Made by a program: the position numbers and the translations under genes. A stretch of DNA of 64,000 bases from Methanolobus vulcani (lineage in GTDB: Archaea > Halobacteriota > Methanosarcinia > Methanosarcinales > Methanosarcinaceae): assembly GCF_900100715.1 (NCBI RefSeq), contig NZ_FNCA01000002.1, positions 62,001-126,000 on the forward strand. The letters are read 5' to 3'. The first letter of the stretch is position 1. Each line of letters starts with the position of its first letter. The notes beneath the pieces are model-generated. The model saw nothing but the letters and a program-made list of their open reading frames with translations. It was not told where the DNA came from and ran no database searches. This document shows, piece after piece, positions 27,765-37,097 of this stretch.

Positions 27765-30416
27765 ATGAGTAAAGTAACCCCTGCCATGCAACAGTATTAT
27801 GCAGCCAAGGAAGAGCATAAGGACGCCCTCATATTCTTCAGGATGGGGGATTTTTACGAATCATTCGGAGAAGATGCAAAGACAATTGCAAAAGAACTTG
27901 AGATCACCCTCACTACCCGTGGAAAGACGAAAGATGGGGAGAAAATGCCGCTGGCCGGTATTCCCTACCATGCAATTGACAATTATCTTCCCCGACTTAT
28001 CAAGAAAGGATATAAGGTTGCCATATGTGAGCAGCTTGAAGATCCGAAAAAGGCAAAAGGTGTTGTAAAAAGAGGAGTTGTAAGAGTTGTAACTCCGGGA
28101 ACTGCAATGGATTCTTCCATGTTCTCTGATTCTTCTAATAATTATCTTGTGGCTTTGTATGGGGATAAGGATGAATTTGGTCTGTCGTTTCTGGATATTT
28201 CCACTGGAGAATTCCTTGCGACCCAGCTTACCGACGAGGAACCATATGACCGGATTGTAAGTGAACTCGCACGCATGGGTCCTTCTGAGTGCATTATGCC
28301 TCCGTCCATGCTAAAGGACAGTCATCTTAAAGAGAGGATAAAAGACCTGAAGATAATTATTCATGAGTTTGATGAAGATTTATTCGATCACAAAATTGCC
28401 GAAAAAGTTCTCCTTGACCATTTTAAAGTTTCCACTTTAGAGGGCATGGGTTGTAGCGAACTCCTGGCGGCAGTATCATCCGCAGGTGCGGCATTGCGTT
28501 ATGCTACTGACACTCAGATGAGGGAACTCTCACAGGTTCAAACACTAAAGACCTATTTTGACTCCGAGTTCATGGTTCTGGATGCCATAACCTTAAGGAA
28601 TCTGGAAATTGTAAGAAACGTCAGGGGTGAAGGAAATGATGCATCTCTTATCGGTGTTCTTGACGAAACAAAAACTCCTATGGGCAGAAGACAATTGCAG
28701 AAATGGCTGCTGAAACCACTGATATCTGTGGATTCTATAAATGACCGGCTGGATGCCGTTTCATGGCTCCATGATAATACACTTGTGAGATTCGATATTC
28801 GTGCTCATCTTTCCTATGTAAAGGACATGGAACGTCTTGTTGGAAGGGTAATGTATGGAAACTCCAATGCAAGAGACCTTGTATCTCTAAAAAAATCACT
28901 TGAATCAGTTCCTCTTTTGCTTGATTCACTTCAGGGGTGCAAAGACATAGGATTGCTTGAGAGTACTTCATCAAAGCTTTCATCATTTGCAGAACTGGAT
29001 GAGCTTGCAAAACTCATAGACAGTGCAATAGTTGAGGAACCTCCTCTTAGTGTAAGGGATGGAGGAATGATAAAACCCGGTTATAATGAGCAATTGGATG
29101 AGTTGTTCGATCTTTCAAAGAACGGAAAACAATGGATTGCTAAATTCCAGCAGAAAGAGCGTGAAAGGACCGGAATTAAATCCCTGAAGGTAGGTTACAA
29201 CAAGGTTTTCGGCTACTATCTTGAGGTTACCAAGGCCAACATCTCACAGGTTCCTGATGATTATATCAGGAAGCAGACCATGACCAATGCAGAGAGGTTC
29301 TATACTCCTGAACTGAAAGAACGTGAGAGTGCCATACTTTCGGCTGATGAGAAAATGACGGCACTTGAATACGAACTTCTCAGTGAGTTAAATACTATAA
29401 TCGCATCCCATTCCAGAAAGTTGCAGGAAACTGCTGCTCTTATCGGAACACTGGATGTGCTTGCAAACCTCGCGGAAGTTGCAGCAAATAACAATTATGT
29501 AAGACCTGCGATAACTCCTGACTGCAGGTTGCTTATCAGGGATGGAAGACATCCCGTGGTTGAGAATACTGTTCCGGGTGGATTTGTTCCCAACGATACT
29601 GAGATGGATTGCAGTGAGAACCAGTTCCAGTTAATAACCGGACCTAACATGGCAGGTAAATCCACATACATGAGGCAGATAGCTATGATAGTTATCATGG
29701 CGCAGTCCGGTTCCTTTGTACCTGCATCACATGCTTCCATCGGAATTGTTGACCGTGTTTTCACAAGGGTGGGTGCTTTCGATGACCTTGCAAGTGGCCA
29801 GAGTACTTTCATGGTGGAGATGGTTGAGCTTGCCAACATCCTGAACAATGCAACACCTAAAAGCCTTGTACTGCTTGATGAGATCGGTAGAGGTACAAGC
29901 ACTTATGATGGTTATAGCATTGCAAAGGCAGTTGTTGAATACATTCATAATAAAGGACGTGTTGGTGTCAGGTCACTTTTCGCCACTCATTACCACCAGC
30001 TTACAGAAGTTGCAGCCAGTCTAAAGAGGGTTAAGAATTATCATATTGCTGTAAAGGAAGATGGCGATGACCTCGTCTTCCTGCGTAAGATCGTTCCGGG
30101 TGCAACTGACAGAAGTTATGGTATTCATGTTGCAAGAATAGCCGGTGTGCCTCATGCTGTCACTTCCAGGGCAAAGGAAATTCTCGAAGATATTGAGGAT
30201 GAATGCATGCTTAGTGAAGAGGACCGCAAGGGCAGCAAAAAGAAACAGCGCAGCAGTGCCAAATATACTCAGGTCATACTTTTTGACCAGGACGCATCAT
30301 ATGGTGAACCAGCTTCGGACCCTGTTGTTGAAGAGCTGAAAAAACTGGACCTAAACTCTATGACTCCTATCGAGGCGCTGAACAAACTGAATGAGTTAAA
30401 AGGTAAATTGTTATAG
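27765..30416 (+). CDS. mutS: DNA mismatch repair protein MutS
   Basis: This 883-residue MutS1-type protein recognises mispaired bases and starts repair. The mismatch-binding wedge is present at the N-terminus (GDFYESFGEDA, with the Phe and Glu of the FxE motif). The connector and clamp domains follow. The ATPase carries Walker A TGPNMAGKSTYMRQ at about residue 625, Walker B VLLDEIGRGTSTYDG, and ATHYHQL. The C-terminus has a helix-turn-helix. Archaeal MutS/MutL are regarded as acquired from bacteria. mutL lies 1.5 kb downstream, past an opposing MFS gene, and shares an upstream element. Confidence 0.97.
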   Translation: MSKVTPAMQQYYAAKEEHKDALIFFRMGDFYESFGEDAKTIAKELEITLTTRGKTKDGEKMPLAGIPYHAIDNYLPRLIKKGYKVAICEQLEDPKKAKGVVKRGVVRVVTPGTAMDSSMFSDSSNNYLVALYGDKDEFGLSFLDISTGEFLATQLTDEEPYDRIVSELARMGPSECIMPPSMLKDSHLKERIKDLKIIIHEFDEDLFDHKIAEKVLLDHFKVSTLEGMGCSELLAAVSSAGAALRYATDTQMRELSQVQTLKTYFDSEFMVLDAITLRNLEIVRNVRGEGNDASLIGVLDETKTPMGRRQLQKWLLKPLISVDSINDRLDAVSWLHDNTLVRFDIRAHLSYVKDMERLVGRVMYGNSNARDLVSLKKSLESVPLLLDSLQGCKDIGLLESTSSKLSSFAELDELAKLIDSAIVEEPPLSVRDGGMIKPGYNEQLDELFDLSKNGKQWIAKFQQKERERTGIKSLKVGYNKVFGYYLEVTKANISQVPDDYIRKQTMTNAERFYTPELKERESAILSADEKMTALEYELLSELNTIIASHSRKLQETAALIGTLDVLANLAEVAANNNYVRPAITPDCRLLIRDGRHPVVENTVPGGFVPNDTEMDCSENQFQLITGPNMAGKSTYMRQIAMIVIMAQSGSFVPASHASIGIVDRVFTRVGAFDDLASGQSTFMVEMVELANILNNATPKSLVLLDEIGRGTSTYDGYSIAKAVVEYIHNKGRVGVRSLFATHYHQLTEVAASLKRVKNYHIAVKEDGDDLVFLRKIVPGATDRSYGIHVARIAGVPHAVTSRAKEILEDIEDECMLSEEDRKGSKKKQRSSAKYTQVILFDQDASYGEPASDPVVEELKKLDLNSMTPIEALNKLNELKGKLL

Positions 30417-30432
30417 GTGCAATCTGCACCTA
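30414..30432. terminator. Hairpin at end of mutS
   Basis: TAGGTGCA, a 3-base loop and TGCACCTA form a perfect 8-bp stem that begins within the mutS stop codon. It lies between convergent genes and can serve both strands, though only a weak T tract follows. Confidence 0.5.
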
Positions 30433-30468
30433 ATCTCTATCTTATATTTTCTGATATTTTCGTTGGTC

Positions 30469-31650
30469 CTAGTGTTCAGAACCAAGTCCTCTTTTTTGCA
30501 ACATGATCCAGGCTGAAAAAACAACAATTCCACAGACCAGGGTGATAATTCCAAGCATCTGCATACGTTCCATCCATTCCTGTGATACCAACCACATGCC
30601 GACTGCTCCAAGTGTGAAATATGTGAATATCAACAGGGAGGATGCAGCACCGGCATCCTTTTGTACCTGTTCAAGTACCAGATGGTTGCTCGGTGGCCTG
30701 CTGATTCCTATGGAATATGTGATGAGTGCCATTGGGAGTGCAAATGCCCAGGGTCCGTAATGTCCTATTGTGAGTATAAGGGCGGCCCCGATTGTAATTC
30801 CTGCAAAGCCGGCAGTCATGAGGTGTTTGGGATTTATCCTGTCTGTGAGTTTCAGGCATGACATTGATCCTGTCATGAGTGCGAGGGCATTGAAAGCAAA
30901 GAAGTAACTGAAAGTCTGTTCGCTCATTCCAAATTTGTTGATGTACAGGGCTGAAGAACCTGCAATGAAACTATAAAGCGGCAACAGGCTGATAGACATC
31001 ACGAGCACCATGACCACGTAATTTGTGTTGAGCAGCAGGCTTCCATAAGAGTTCATGACCTTTGAGATAGGAACTATTGTTGGCTCTTTCAATGTCTCCG
31101 GTGTTCTGATGACGCCAAGAAGACCGATAAGTCCCATTGCACCTTGAGCAATGAATATCCAGTGCCATGACATGTATGCAAGTATCCATCCACCGACAAT
31201 AGGTGCGAACATTGGTGCAAGCGCCATTATGACTGCAATGTATGCAAGTATTCTCTGCCTTTCGTTTCCTGCAAAGATATCCTTTGTCATTGCCATGGAA
31301 AGGGATGCACTTGCAGCAGCTCCGGCAGCCTGCAATATTCTGAATATGATAAGTGCTGTTGCGCCGCTGGCTGTAGCACAAAGGACACTAGCAATTATGT
31401 ATAATGTGATGCCTGCTATCAGAGGTTTCTTGCGTCCGTATCTGTCAGATATCGGGCCATAGAAAAGTAGTGAGAATCCGTAGGTTACAAAGAAACCGAT
31501 GAGTATCAGGTTAACAACTGAGAGTGGTTTGTTCCACAAAAGTGCCAGTGACGGTATCGCTGGCAGTATCATGTCTGTAGAAAAAGCCGGGAATGCTGTC
31601 AAAAGAGCTAATAAAGGAACTATGTTTTTTAGTTTACCGGAATTGTCCAT
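30469..31650 (-). CDS. MFS multidrug efflux transporter (Bcr/CflA type)
   Basis: The 393-residue transporter has twelve spans. The first helix contains the Bcr/CflA signature AFPAFSTDMILPAIPSLA, with the membrane-embedded Asp of motif D1. Motif A between helices 2 and 3 reads GPISDRYGRKKPLIAG. It should export hydrophobic compounds by proton antiport. It is convergent with mutS and divergent from mutL; it separates the two repair genes, as if inserted between them, but nothing in the sequence proves that. Confidence 0.9.
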   Translation of the reverse strand: MDNSGKLKNIVPLLALLTAFPAFSTDMILPAIPSLALLWNKPLSVVNLILIGFFVTYGFSLLFYGPISDRYGRKKPLIAGITLYIIASVLCATASGATALIIFRILQAAGAAASASLSMAMTKDIFAGNERQRILAYIAVIMALAPMFAPIVGGWILAYMSWHWIFIAQGAMGLIGLLGVIRTPETLKEPTIVPISKVMNSYGSLLLNTNYVVMVLVMSISLLPLYSFIAGSSALYINKFGMSEQTFSYFFAFNALALMTGSMSCLKLTDRINPKHLMTAGFAGITIGAALILTIGHYGPWAFALPMALITYSIGISRPPSNHLVLEQVQKDAGAASSLLIFTYFTLGAVGMWLVSQEWMERMQMLGIITLVCGIVVFSAWIMLQKRGLGSEH

Positions 31651-31782
31651 GTAAAGCCTTCTTATTTGATGTTGCTTTTTGATAACATGAAATGATATAA
31701 TTCTGTTGTTCGTCAGTCATAATTTTTCATAGGTATCAAATTAAGGTAGAAAGTTATCTGTAGGGGGTTAGTGGAACTTTCC

Positions 31783-31819
31783 CAATGAAAAAACAAAAAT
31801 ACTAACAACAAGATATTTT
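31783..31819 (+). promoter_or_regulatory. Shared mismatch-repair promoter element, copy before mutL
   Basis: This 37-bp copy of the element found before mutS (34 of 37 identical) differs by C/A, C/A and A/T only. It ends 83 bp before the chosen mutL start. Confidence 0.7.
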
Positions 31820-31902
31820 TGCCGTGATGGGTTGGAGAACTGAATTTATTGTCTTCATTTATTGTTTAATTGTCTGTACTTGCCGTGGACAGGAAGTGGA
31901 AA

Positions 31903-33972
31903 ATGACTGAGAGATCATGTGATATCAAAGGTTCCAGAATAAAATTACTGGATGAGTCCACCATCAATAAAATAGCAGCAGGAGAAGTTATTGAGCGTCC
32001 TGCGTCAGTGGTAAAAGAGCTAATTGAGAACTCTATTGATGCCCATGCAACCGATGTTCGAGTGGAAATAGGGGGGTATGGCACGAAAAGTATCCATGTC
32101 ATAGACAATGGCGTTGGAATGAGTCATACTGATGCTTCAATGGCCTTTAAAAAGCATGCCACCAGTAAGATAAACAGCATCGAAGACCTGGATTCCATTC
32201 TTACAATGGGATTTAGGGGTGAAGCTCTTGCTTCCATTGCTTCGGTTGCTCGTGTGGAACTGGTCACCCGACAGGAAAGTGAAATAGAAGGCACAAAGGT
32301 CGTGGTTGACACCAGTGGGATCAAGAACATAACTACCACGGGTGCTGCAGTAGGAACCAATATTCTTGTCAATGACCTTTTTTATAGTACTCCTGCACGC
32401 AGGAAATATCTTAAGACTGCCAGAACTGAACTGGCTCATATCGTTGATGTCGTCTCAAGAAACGCTTTGTCACATCCCGATGTTTCATTTACTCTGGTCA
32501 TAGATGGTAAAGTGAACCTTCGCTCACCATCTTCTGTAAAGATGCTTGACAGCATTGTGCATTTGTATGGTGCTGACGTTGCACGTTCCCTTGTTCCACT
32601 GGAATATGAATCAGATCTCCTGACGATCTCAGGATATGTATCAAAACCGGAATTCACAAGAAGTGGAAAGGACTTTCAGGTATTTTTCATCAATGGCAGA
32701 CCCATATATTCAAATCAGCTTAGCAATGCCGTAAGACTTGGTTATTACACTTTACTGCCAAAAGGTCGCTATCCGGCAGCTTTCCTTAACTTCATTATCA
32801 ACCCTGTGAACGTTGATGTAAATGTACATCCGGCAAAGAGGGAAGTCAGGCTTAGTCATGAAAAAGAAATTGGTGTCATAATCATAGCTGCTGTAGAGGA
32901 AGCACTTGCAAAGGATTCTCTGGTACCTGAAGTTCAATTGAATAAAAAGGATGTTCCAGTTCAGTCCCGTTTAAATATTTCAGAAACTAAACAAATTTCA
33001 TCTTCTTCAAGTGCTTCGGCAGACAAACCAGTAACATATGATTCAGCAGAATCTGAAAAACCTTCTGAGTTTTCTGTTTCTTCTGCACAGGCAACATCTT
33101 TACCAGATTTATCAAATTTATCAAAATCATCCTGTGATTTGCAGGAGGATAAAACTTCTAAGGCAGAGAAGCCAGCTCCTCGAGAACTAACTTCAGACTA
33201 CGAAGCTTCTTCTCCAATCATAATTTCAGATGAGGAACCTGTTGAAAAGGCAAAAGCAAATCTTGCCAAAGAAGAAAAAGAGCCTTATCATTATCCTGCT
33301 AAAGATACGCAACGCCGCCTGAAAAGAAGTGAAAGGCTTCAGATGAATGTAAGTTCTGAAGTCTCGGAGGATCTGGAAGAACTGAACGCAACATTTTATC
33401 CATCGGGAGTGAAGGTATTCGGCCAGTATGCCGATCTTTATATTCTTACAGAAATGGACAGCAAGCTTGTGCTTATCGACCAACATGCAGCGCATGAGCG
33501 TATTATGTATGAGCAGGTGCTGAGGATGCAGGATATGGGCTGGCAGGAACTTATTACTCCGGTAACACTTGACCTGAGCCAGAAAGAGATAGCAATCATT
33601 GAAGATTTTATTCCGCAGCTTGAGGAAATGGGTTTCTCTATATCGGAATTCGGCCTGAAGAGCTATGTTGTGACCACTGTTCCCAGCATCTTCGGTAAAC
33701 TTGAGGATACTGATGTGATCCATGATATAATATCAGATCTTCTATCAGTTGGCAGAGTAAAGGAAGATACAGAACGCTATGACCTTCTTTGCAGTACCAT
33801 GGCATGTCGCGCAGCTATCAAGGCCGGTGCGATCTGTAATACTAAACAAATGGAAGAACTCATACGTCAGTTGATGAACTGCAGTAATCCTTACACATGT
33901 CCGCATGGTCGTCCAACTATGATTTCCTTCTCAAAGGATGAACTGGCAAAGCTGTTCAAAAGGACCGGATAG
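31903..33972 (+). CDS. mutL: DNA mismatch repair protein MutL with endonuclease motif
   Basis: The protein has 689 residues from the ATG at 31903, preceded by GGAAGTGG; a TTG at 31870 would add 11. The N-terminal GHKL ATPase holds ELIENSIDAHAT, DNGVGM and TMGFRGEALASI. A Ser/Glu-rich linker spans about 350-500. The C-terminal dimerisation domain carries the metal-dependent nicking motif DQHAAHERIMYE (DQHA-x2-E-x4-E), plus ACRAAIKAG and CPHGRP. MutL proteins with these motifs nick the daughter strand themselves, fitting a genome without MutH. Confidence 0.96.
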   Translation: MTERSCDIKGSRIKLLDESTINKIAAGEVIERPASVVKELIENSIDAHATDVRVEIGGYGTKSIHVIDNGVGMSHTDASMAFKKHATSKINSIEDLDSILTMGFRGEALASIASVARVELVTRQESEIEGTKVVVDTSGIKNITTTGAAVGTNILVNDLFYSTPARRKYLKTARTELAHIVDVVSRNALSHPDVSFTLVIDGKVNLRSPSSVKMLDSIVHLYGADVARSLVPLEYESDLLTISGYVSKPEFTRSGKDFQVFFINGRPIYSNQLSNAVRLGYYTLLPKGRYPAAFLNFIINPVNVDVNVHPAKREVRLSHEKEIGVIIIAAVEEALAKDSLVPEVQLNKKDVPVQSRLNISETKQISSSSSASADKPVTYDSAESEKPSEFSVSSAQATSLPDLSNLSKSSCDLQEDKTSKAEKPAPRELTSDYEASSPIIISDEEPVEKAKANLAKEEKEPYHYPAKDTQRRLKRSERLQMNVSSEVSEDLEELNATFYPSGVKVFGQYADLYILTEMDSKLVLIDQHAAHERIMYEQVLRMQDMGWQELITPVTLDLSQKEIAIIEDFIPQLEEMGFSISEFGLKSYVVTTVPSIFGKLEDTDVIHDIISDLLSVGRVKEDTERYDLLCSTMACRAAIKAGAICNTKQMEELIRQLMNCSNPYTCPHGRPTMISFSKDELAKLFKRTG

Positions 33973-34013
33973 AGTCGGTAGATTTTAAAAGTATTAATTA
34001 CAATTGACCTGAG

Positions 34014-35024
34014 ATGATCGACCCGGTAAACAAATCCAGGATCCCAGACGAATGGCTGGATCGTTCTAAAATGCCACGTGAAGAGCTTGAAGAAGGTATA
34101 AAGAACGGAACTCTTGTAGTTCTGAGCGATGGTTCTGTACTAAAGAGAGGATATACTACCGGAACCACTGCGGCAATGGCTGCAAAGGCGGCTGTTCTTT
34201 CCCTGGGCGGTGATGTGAACCATATTTCAGTTCCAACGTCTGTCGGACTCAGGGCAGAGATGGATGTCACAGGAAGCAAGGGACACGCTGTTGCAGTGAA
34301 GATGAATAACGATCATGAATCTGATATCACAAGGGGTCTTGAATTCGTTGCCGATGCCAGGGAAGCTGAAGGCATTAATGTCTATGCAGGTGAAGGTATA
34401 GGAATTGTCACCCGTAGTGGTCTTGAATCCAAGAAAGGCCATCCGGCAATAAATCCCGGTCCTATGAAACAGATAAGGGAATCCATCAAGGAAGCTGTGG
34501 ACGAGCTTGGACTTAAGGGTGCTGAAGTAACTATCTATCTTCCAAGGGGTAAGGAAATTGCCAAGCAGACCCTGAACAGTCGTATTGGTATCATTGACGG
34601 TATCTCTATTCTTGGAAGTACGGGATTTGTGGAACCCTGGAATGATCACCTCGGTGAAATGAAAGGTGATCTTATAAGACACTCTGACAAAGTGGTTCTC
34701 ACCACAGGCAGGGTCGGTATTCGTTATTCTACCATGCTTTTCCCTGACCACACCGTTGTTCTTGCAGGAAGCCGCATATCCGAGGCTCTTGATTCTGCAC
34801 ATGGTGATGTGGTTATCTGTGGACTGCCGGGACTTGTACTGAAATGGGGCAATCCTGATATGTTAAAGGACAGCGGCTTTGCTACGGTTGTTGAGATGAT
34901 AGAACTTGACCCGGAGAATGAGCGCCTTAAGCAGGCATTTAATATGGCTGTGGAGAAAGGCAATGGTGCACGTATCGTTGTTGTTGACAGGGACGGTACA
35001 GTGTTGATGGACAGTGGTGAGTGA
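34014..35024 (+). CDS. cbiD: Cobalt-precorrin-5B (C1)-methyltransferase CbiD
   Basis: This 336-residue enzyme of the anaerobic cobalamin pathway methylates C1 of the corrin ring. CbiD landmarks include [16 protein letters not shown] near the N-terminus, [26 protein letters not shown], and [14 protein letters not shown], with the NPGP and GSTG loops typical of the family. It starts 41 bp after mutL. A TATA-like ATTTTAAAAGT lies about 30 bp before its ATG, suggesting its own leaderless transcript. It overlaps or abuts cbiE. Methanogens need cobamides for methyl transfer from methylated compounds. Confidence 0.95.
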   Translation: MIDPVNKSRIPDEWLDRSKMPREELEEGIKNGTLVVLSDGSVLKRGYTTGTTAAMAAKAAVLSLGGDVNHISVPTSVGLRAEMDVTGSKGHAVAVKMNNDHESDITRGLEFVADAREAEGINVYAGEGIGIVTRSGLESKKGHPAINPGPMKQIRESIKEAVDELGLKGAEVTIYLPRGKEIAKQTLNSRIGIIDGISILGSTGFVEPWNDHLGEMKGDLIRHSDKVVLTTGRVGIRYSTMLFPDHTVVLAGSRISEALDSAHGDVVICGLPGLVLKWGNPDMLKDSGFATVVEMIELDPENERLKQAFNMAVEKGNGARIVVVDRDGTVLMDSGE

Positions 35025-35026
35025 AT

Positions 35027-35608
35027 ATGATCGTAGTGGGCGTTGGCGTTGGTCCGAACATGTTGACCCAGGAAGCCATAGATGTAATCAGTAATGCTCC
35101 TGTTGTGTATGGTTCAAAACGTTCCATAGAACTTGTTGAAGAGTTCATCAAATGTGAAGCTCATATAATTAAGGATTATAAGAATCTCCATCTTCTTCCA
35201 GAGGATGCGGTCGTACTCTCAACCGGCGATCCGATGTTCTCAGGACTTGGGAAATTCGCAACCGAAAAGGACAGAGTTGTTACTGGTGTTTCATCTGTTC
35301 AGGCTGCATGTGCCCGTTTCCATGTGGACATGTCAACTCTTGCAATAATCACAGCACATGGCAGGGATCCTGCTCCTGCAAAAGAAGCTCTGATAAGGGA
35401 GGTCGGGCTCAATAAGAATATTTTCCTGTTGCCCGCTGAGAATTTTGGTGTAAAAGAGGTTGGAGCACTTCTTCGAGGTATGGGTGTGACCGGTAAACTT
35501 CATATATACGAAAACATCGGTTATCCCGACGAGCGTGCTGCAAGCGGTACTATGGAAGAGCCACCGGTTAATACTTCTGATGTATATTGCATTATGGTTG
35601 TGCAATAA
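35027..35608 (+). CDS. cbiE: Cobalt-precorrin-7 (C5)-methyltransferase CbiE
   Basis: The 193-residue protein (ATG at 35027; a GTG at 35021 overlapping the cbiD stop is the alternative) has the tetrapyrrole methylase fold: IVVGVGVGPNMLTQEA is the N-terminal SAM loop, and AVVLSTGDPMFSGLGKF is the second glycine motif. The length matches CbiE alone, so the decarboxylating partner CbiT is encoded elsewhere rather than fused as in bacterial CobL. It forms an operon with cbiD. Confidence 0.93.
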   Translation: MIVVGVGVGPNMLTQEAIDVISNAPVVYGSKRSIELVEEFIKCEAHIIKDYKNLHLLPEDAVVLSTGDPMFSGLGKFATEKDRVVTGVSSVQAACARFHVDMSTLAIITAHGRDPAPAKEALIREVGLNKNIFLLPAENFGVKEVGALLRGMGVTGKLHIYENIGYPDERAASGTMEEPPVNTSDVYCIMVVQ

Positions 35609-35921
35609 TTCAATTTACTTATTGTCTTCTCTATTTTTTTATAATAAATCAACTTATTATGTTTTTATTTTTACCATAGTATTATCACTATGCCTGCATT
35701 CTTTAACTGGCGTTTTGGGTGATACTAGTTAGACATTAGGTAAATTACTGTTTCCTCGTGCTTTATTGTTGTTAGCTAAATAATAAACATTATTAATCTC
35801 ATGGGTGAATCGTTATGTTTAAGTACCATAACATATTACATCCAGTAGCTAAAACAAATTTAGTTGATTATCTATGCTACTCTAATTGATTATGGTGATC
35901 AAAAATGGAAGGTGAAAAATA
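35609..35921 (+). promoter_or_regulatory. Regulatory region of the cobalt transporter genes
   Basis: This 313-bp non-coding stretch contains a perfect inverted repeat GTTATG and CATAAC with a 9-bp spacer (35812-35832). Bases 35851-35870 (AAAACAAATTTAGTTGATTA) recur at 18 of 20 positions before cbiQ. TAGCTAAA occurs twice (near 35773 and 35846). No cobalamin riboswitch was recognised. These repeats are the likely sites for metal or cobalamin control. Confidence 0.5.
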
Positions 35922-36629
35922 ATGCATATATTCGAAGGCTTCTTGCCATCCCCATGGTGGCAGTTATGGTTCGTATTTTCTATCCCTGTCATATTGTATG
36001 GTATGTACAAACTGAATAAACTTGTAAGTGAAAAAAGGGAAGTTGTACCTCTTATAGCAGTTGCTGGTGCATTTATCTTTGTGTTATCTTCGCTAAAACT
36101 TCCTTCTGTGACCGGAAGCTGTTCACACCCCACTGGTACCGGAATGGCAGCTGTTCTTTTCGGACCTTCAATAACTGCAGTACTAGGTGTAATAGTTCTC
36201 ATATACCAGGCTCTTTTCTTGGCTCATGGAGGTATTAGTACTCTTGGGGCAAATGTAGCATCCATGGGTATAATAGGTCCGTTTGTGGCATATGCATTCT
36301 ACAAAGCAGCTGCAAAAACCAATATGAATTTTTACCTTAACATATTCCTGGCCACGGCAATAGCTGACTGGATTACGTATGTGACAACATCTGTCCAGCT
36401 GTCTCTTGCCTTCCCTACAGGTGGTTCCCTGACTGTGACAGGTTTCCTTTCATCGTTCATAGCATTTGCAACAGTATTTGCAACCACACAGGTTCCTCTT
36501 GCAATCATGGAAGGCGCCCTTACAGCCCTTATTATGAAGTATGTTGTGCAGGTCAAGAGTGATGTACTTGTTAATCTGGATGTTCTTACATCCGATGCAG
36601 TCGAAAAACTAAAGGGGGCTATGTCATGA
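35922..36629 (+). CDS. cbiM: Cobalt ECF transporter substrate-specific protein CbiM
   Basis: The 235-residue membrane protein starts MHIFEGFLPSPWW, the CbiM/NikM N-terminus whose Met-His amino end chelates the cobalt or nickel ion. Six or seven spans follow, with SVTGSCSHPTGTGMAAVLFGPSITAVLG containing further ligand histidine. Cobalt rather than nickel is inferred from the presence of cbiN and the cbiD-cbiE neighbours. Its stop overlaps cbiN by ATGA. Confidence 0.94.
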   Translation: MHIFEGFLPSPWWQLWFVFSIPVILYGMYKLNKLVSEKREVVPLIAVAGAFIFVLSSLKLPSVTGSCSHPTGTGMAAVLFGPSITAVLGVIVLIYQALFLAHGGISTLGANVASMGIIGPFVAYAFYKAAAKTNMNFYLNIFLATAIADWITYVTTSVQLSLAFPTGGSLTVTGFLSSFIAFATVFATTQVPLAIMEGALTALIMKYVVQVKSDVLVNLDVLTSDAVEKLKGAMS

Positions 36630-36919
36630 AACTGGAATACATTGTAGGGATCATAGCAATTCTCTTTGTTGCTCAGTTCTTCTATGGGGTTTTAGCACAT
36701 CCGAACGCTGAATTCGGAGGTGCGGACGGCGAGGCTGAAAATGTAATTACTGCTATTAGTCCTGATTATCAACCATGGAACCCCGGAATTCCAACATTCG
36801 AACCTCCAAGTGGTGAGATAGAAAGTCTGCTCTTTGCCCTTCAGGCAGCCATAGGTTCACTTATCATTGGCTACTTCTTTGGTTATTACAGGGGAAAGAA
36901 TCAGTCAGTTCAGCAATAG
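36626..36919 (+). CDS. cbiN: Cobalt transport protein CbiN
   Basis: This small auxiliary protein (97 residues) has two membrane helices at about 5-22 and 70-90 joined by an extracellular loop (FGGADGEAENVITAISPDYQPW). CbiN boosts metal insertion into CbiM and is found only with cobalt-type systems. It is coupled to cbiM by a 4-bp overlap. Confidence 0.92.
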   Translation: MKLEYIVGIIAILFVAQFFYGVLAHPNAEFGGADGEAENVITAISPDYQPWNPGIPTFEPPSGEIESLLFALQAAIGSLIIGYFFGYYRGKNQSVQQ

Positions 36920-37055
36920 GTTTCATAAGAAACCTTCTTTCATTTTTTTAGTTAAGTAAATCCAGTGTGATTTCTTAATATTGCAATTTATCCGGCAAAA
37001 CGGAACTCTTATCTAATATGACTCTCAATCAACCTAATTGCAAAGCTCTTTTATA

Positions 37056-37075
37056 AAAACAAATTTGCTTGATTA
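37056..37075 (+). repeat. Copy of the cbiM upstream motif before cbiQ
   Basis: AAAACAAATTTGCTTGATTA differs from the copy before cbiM (35851-35870) at two adjacent positions and ends 22 bp before the cbiQ ATG. Confidence 0.55.
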
Positions 37076-37097
37076 AATATTAGACTCAGGGAAAACC

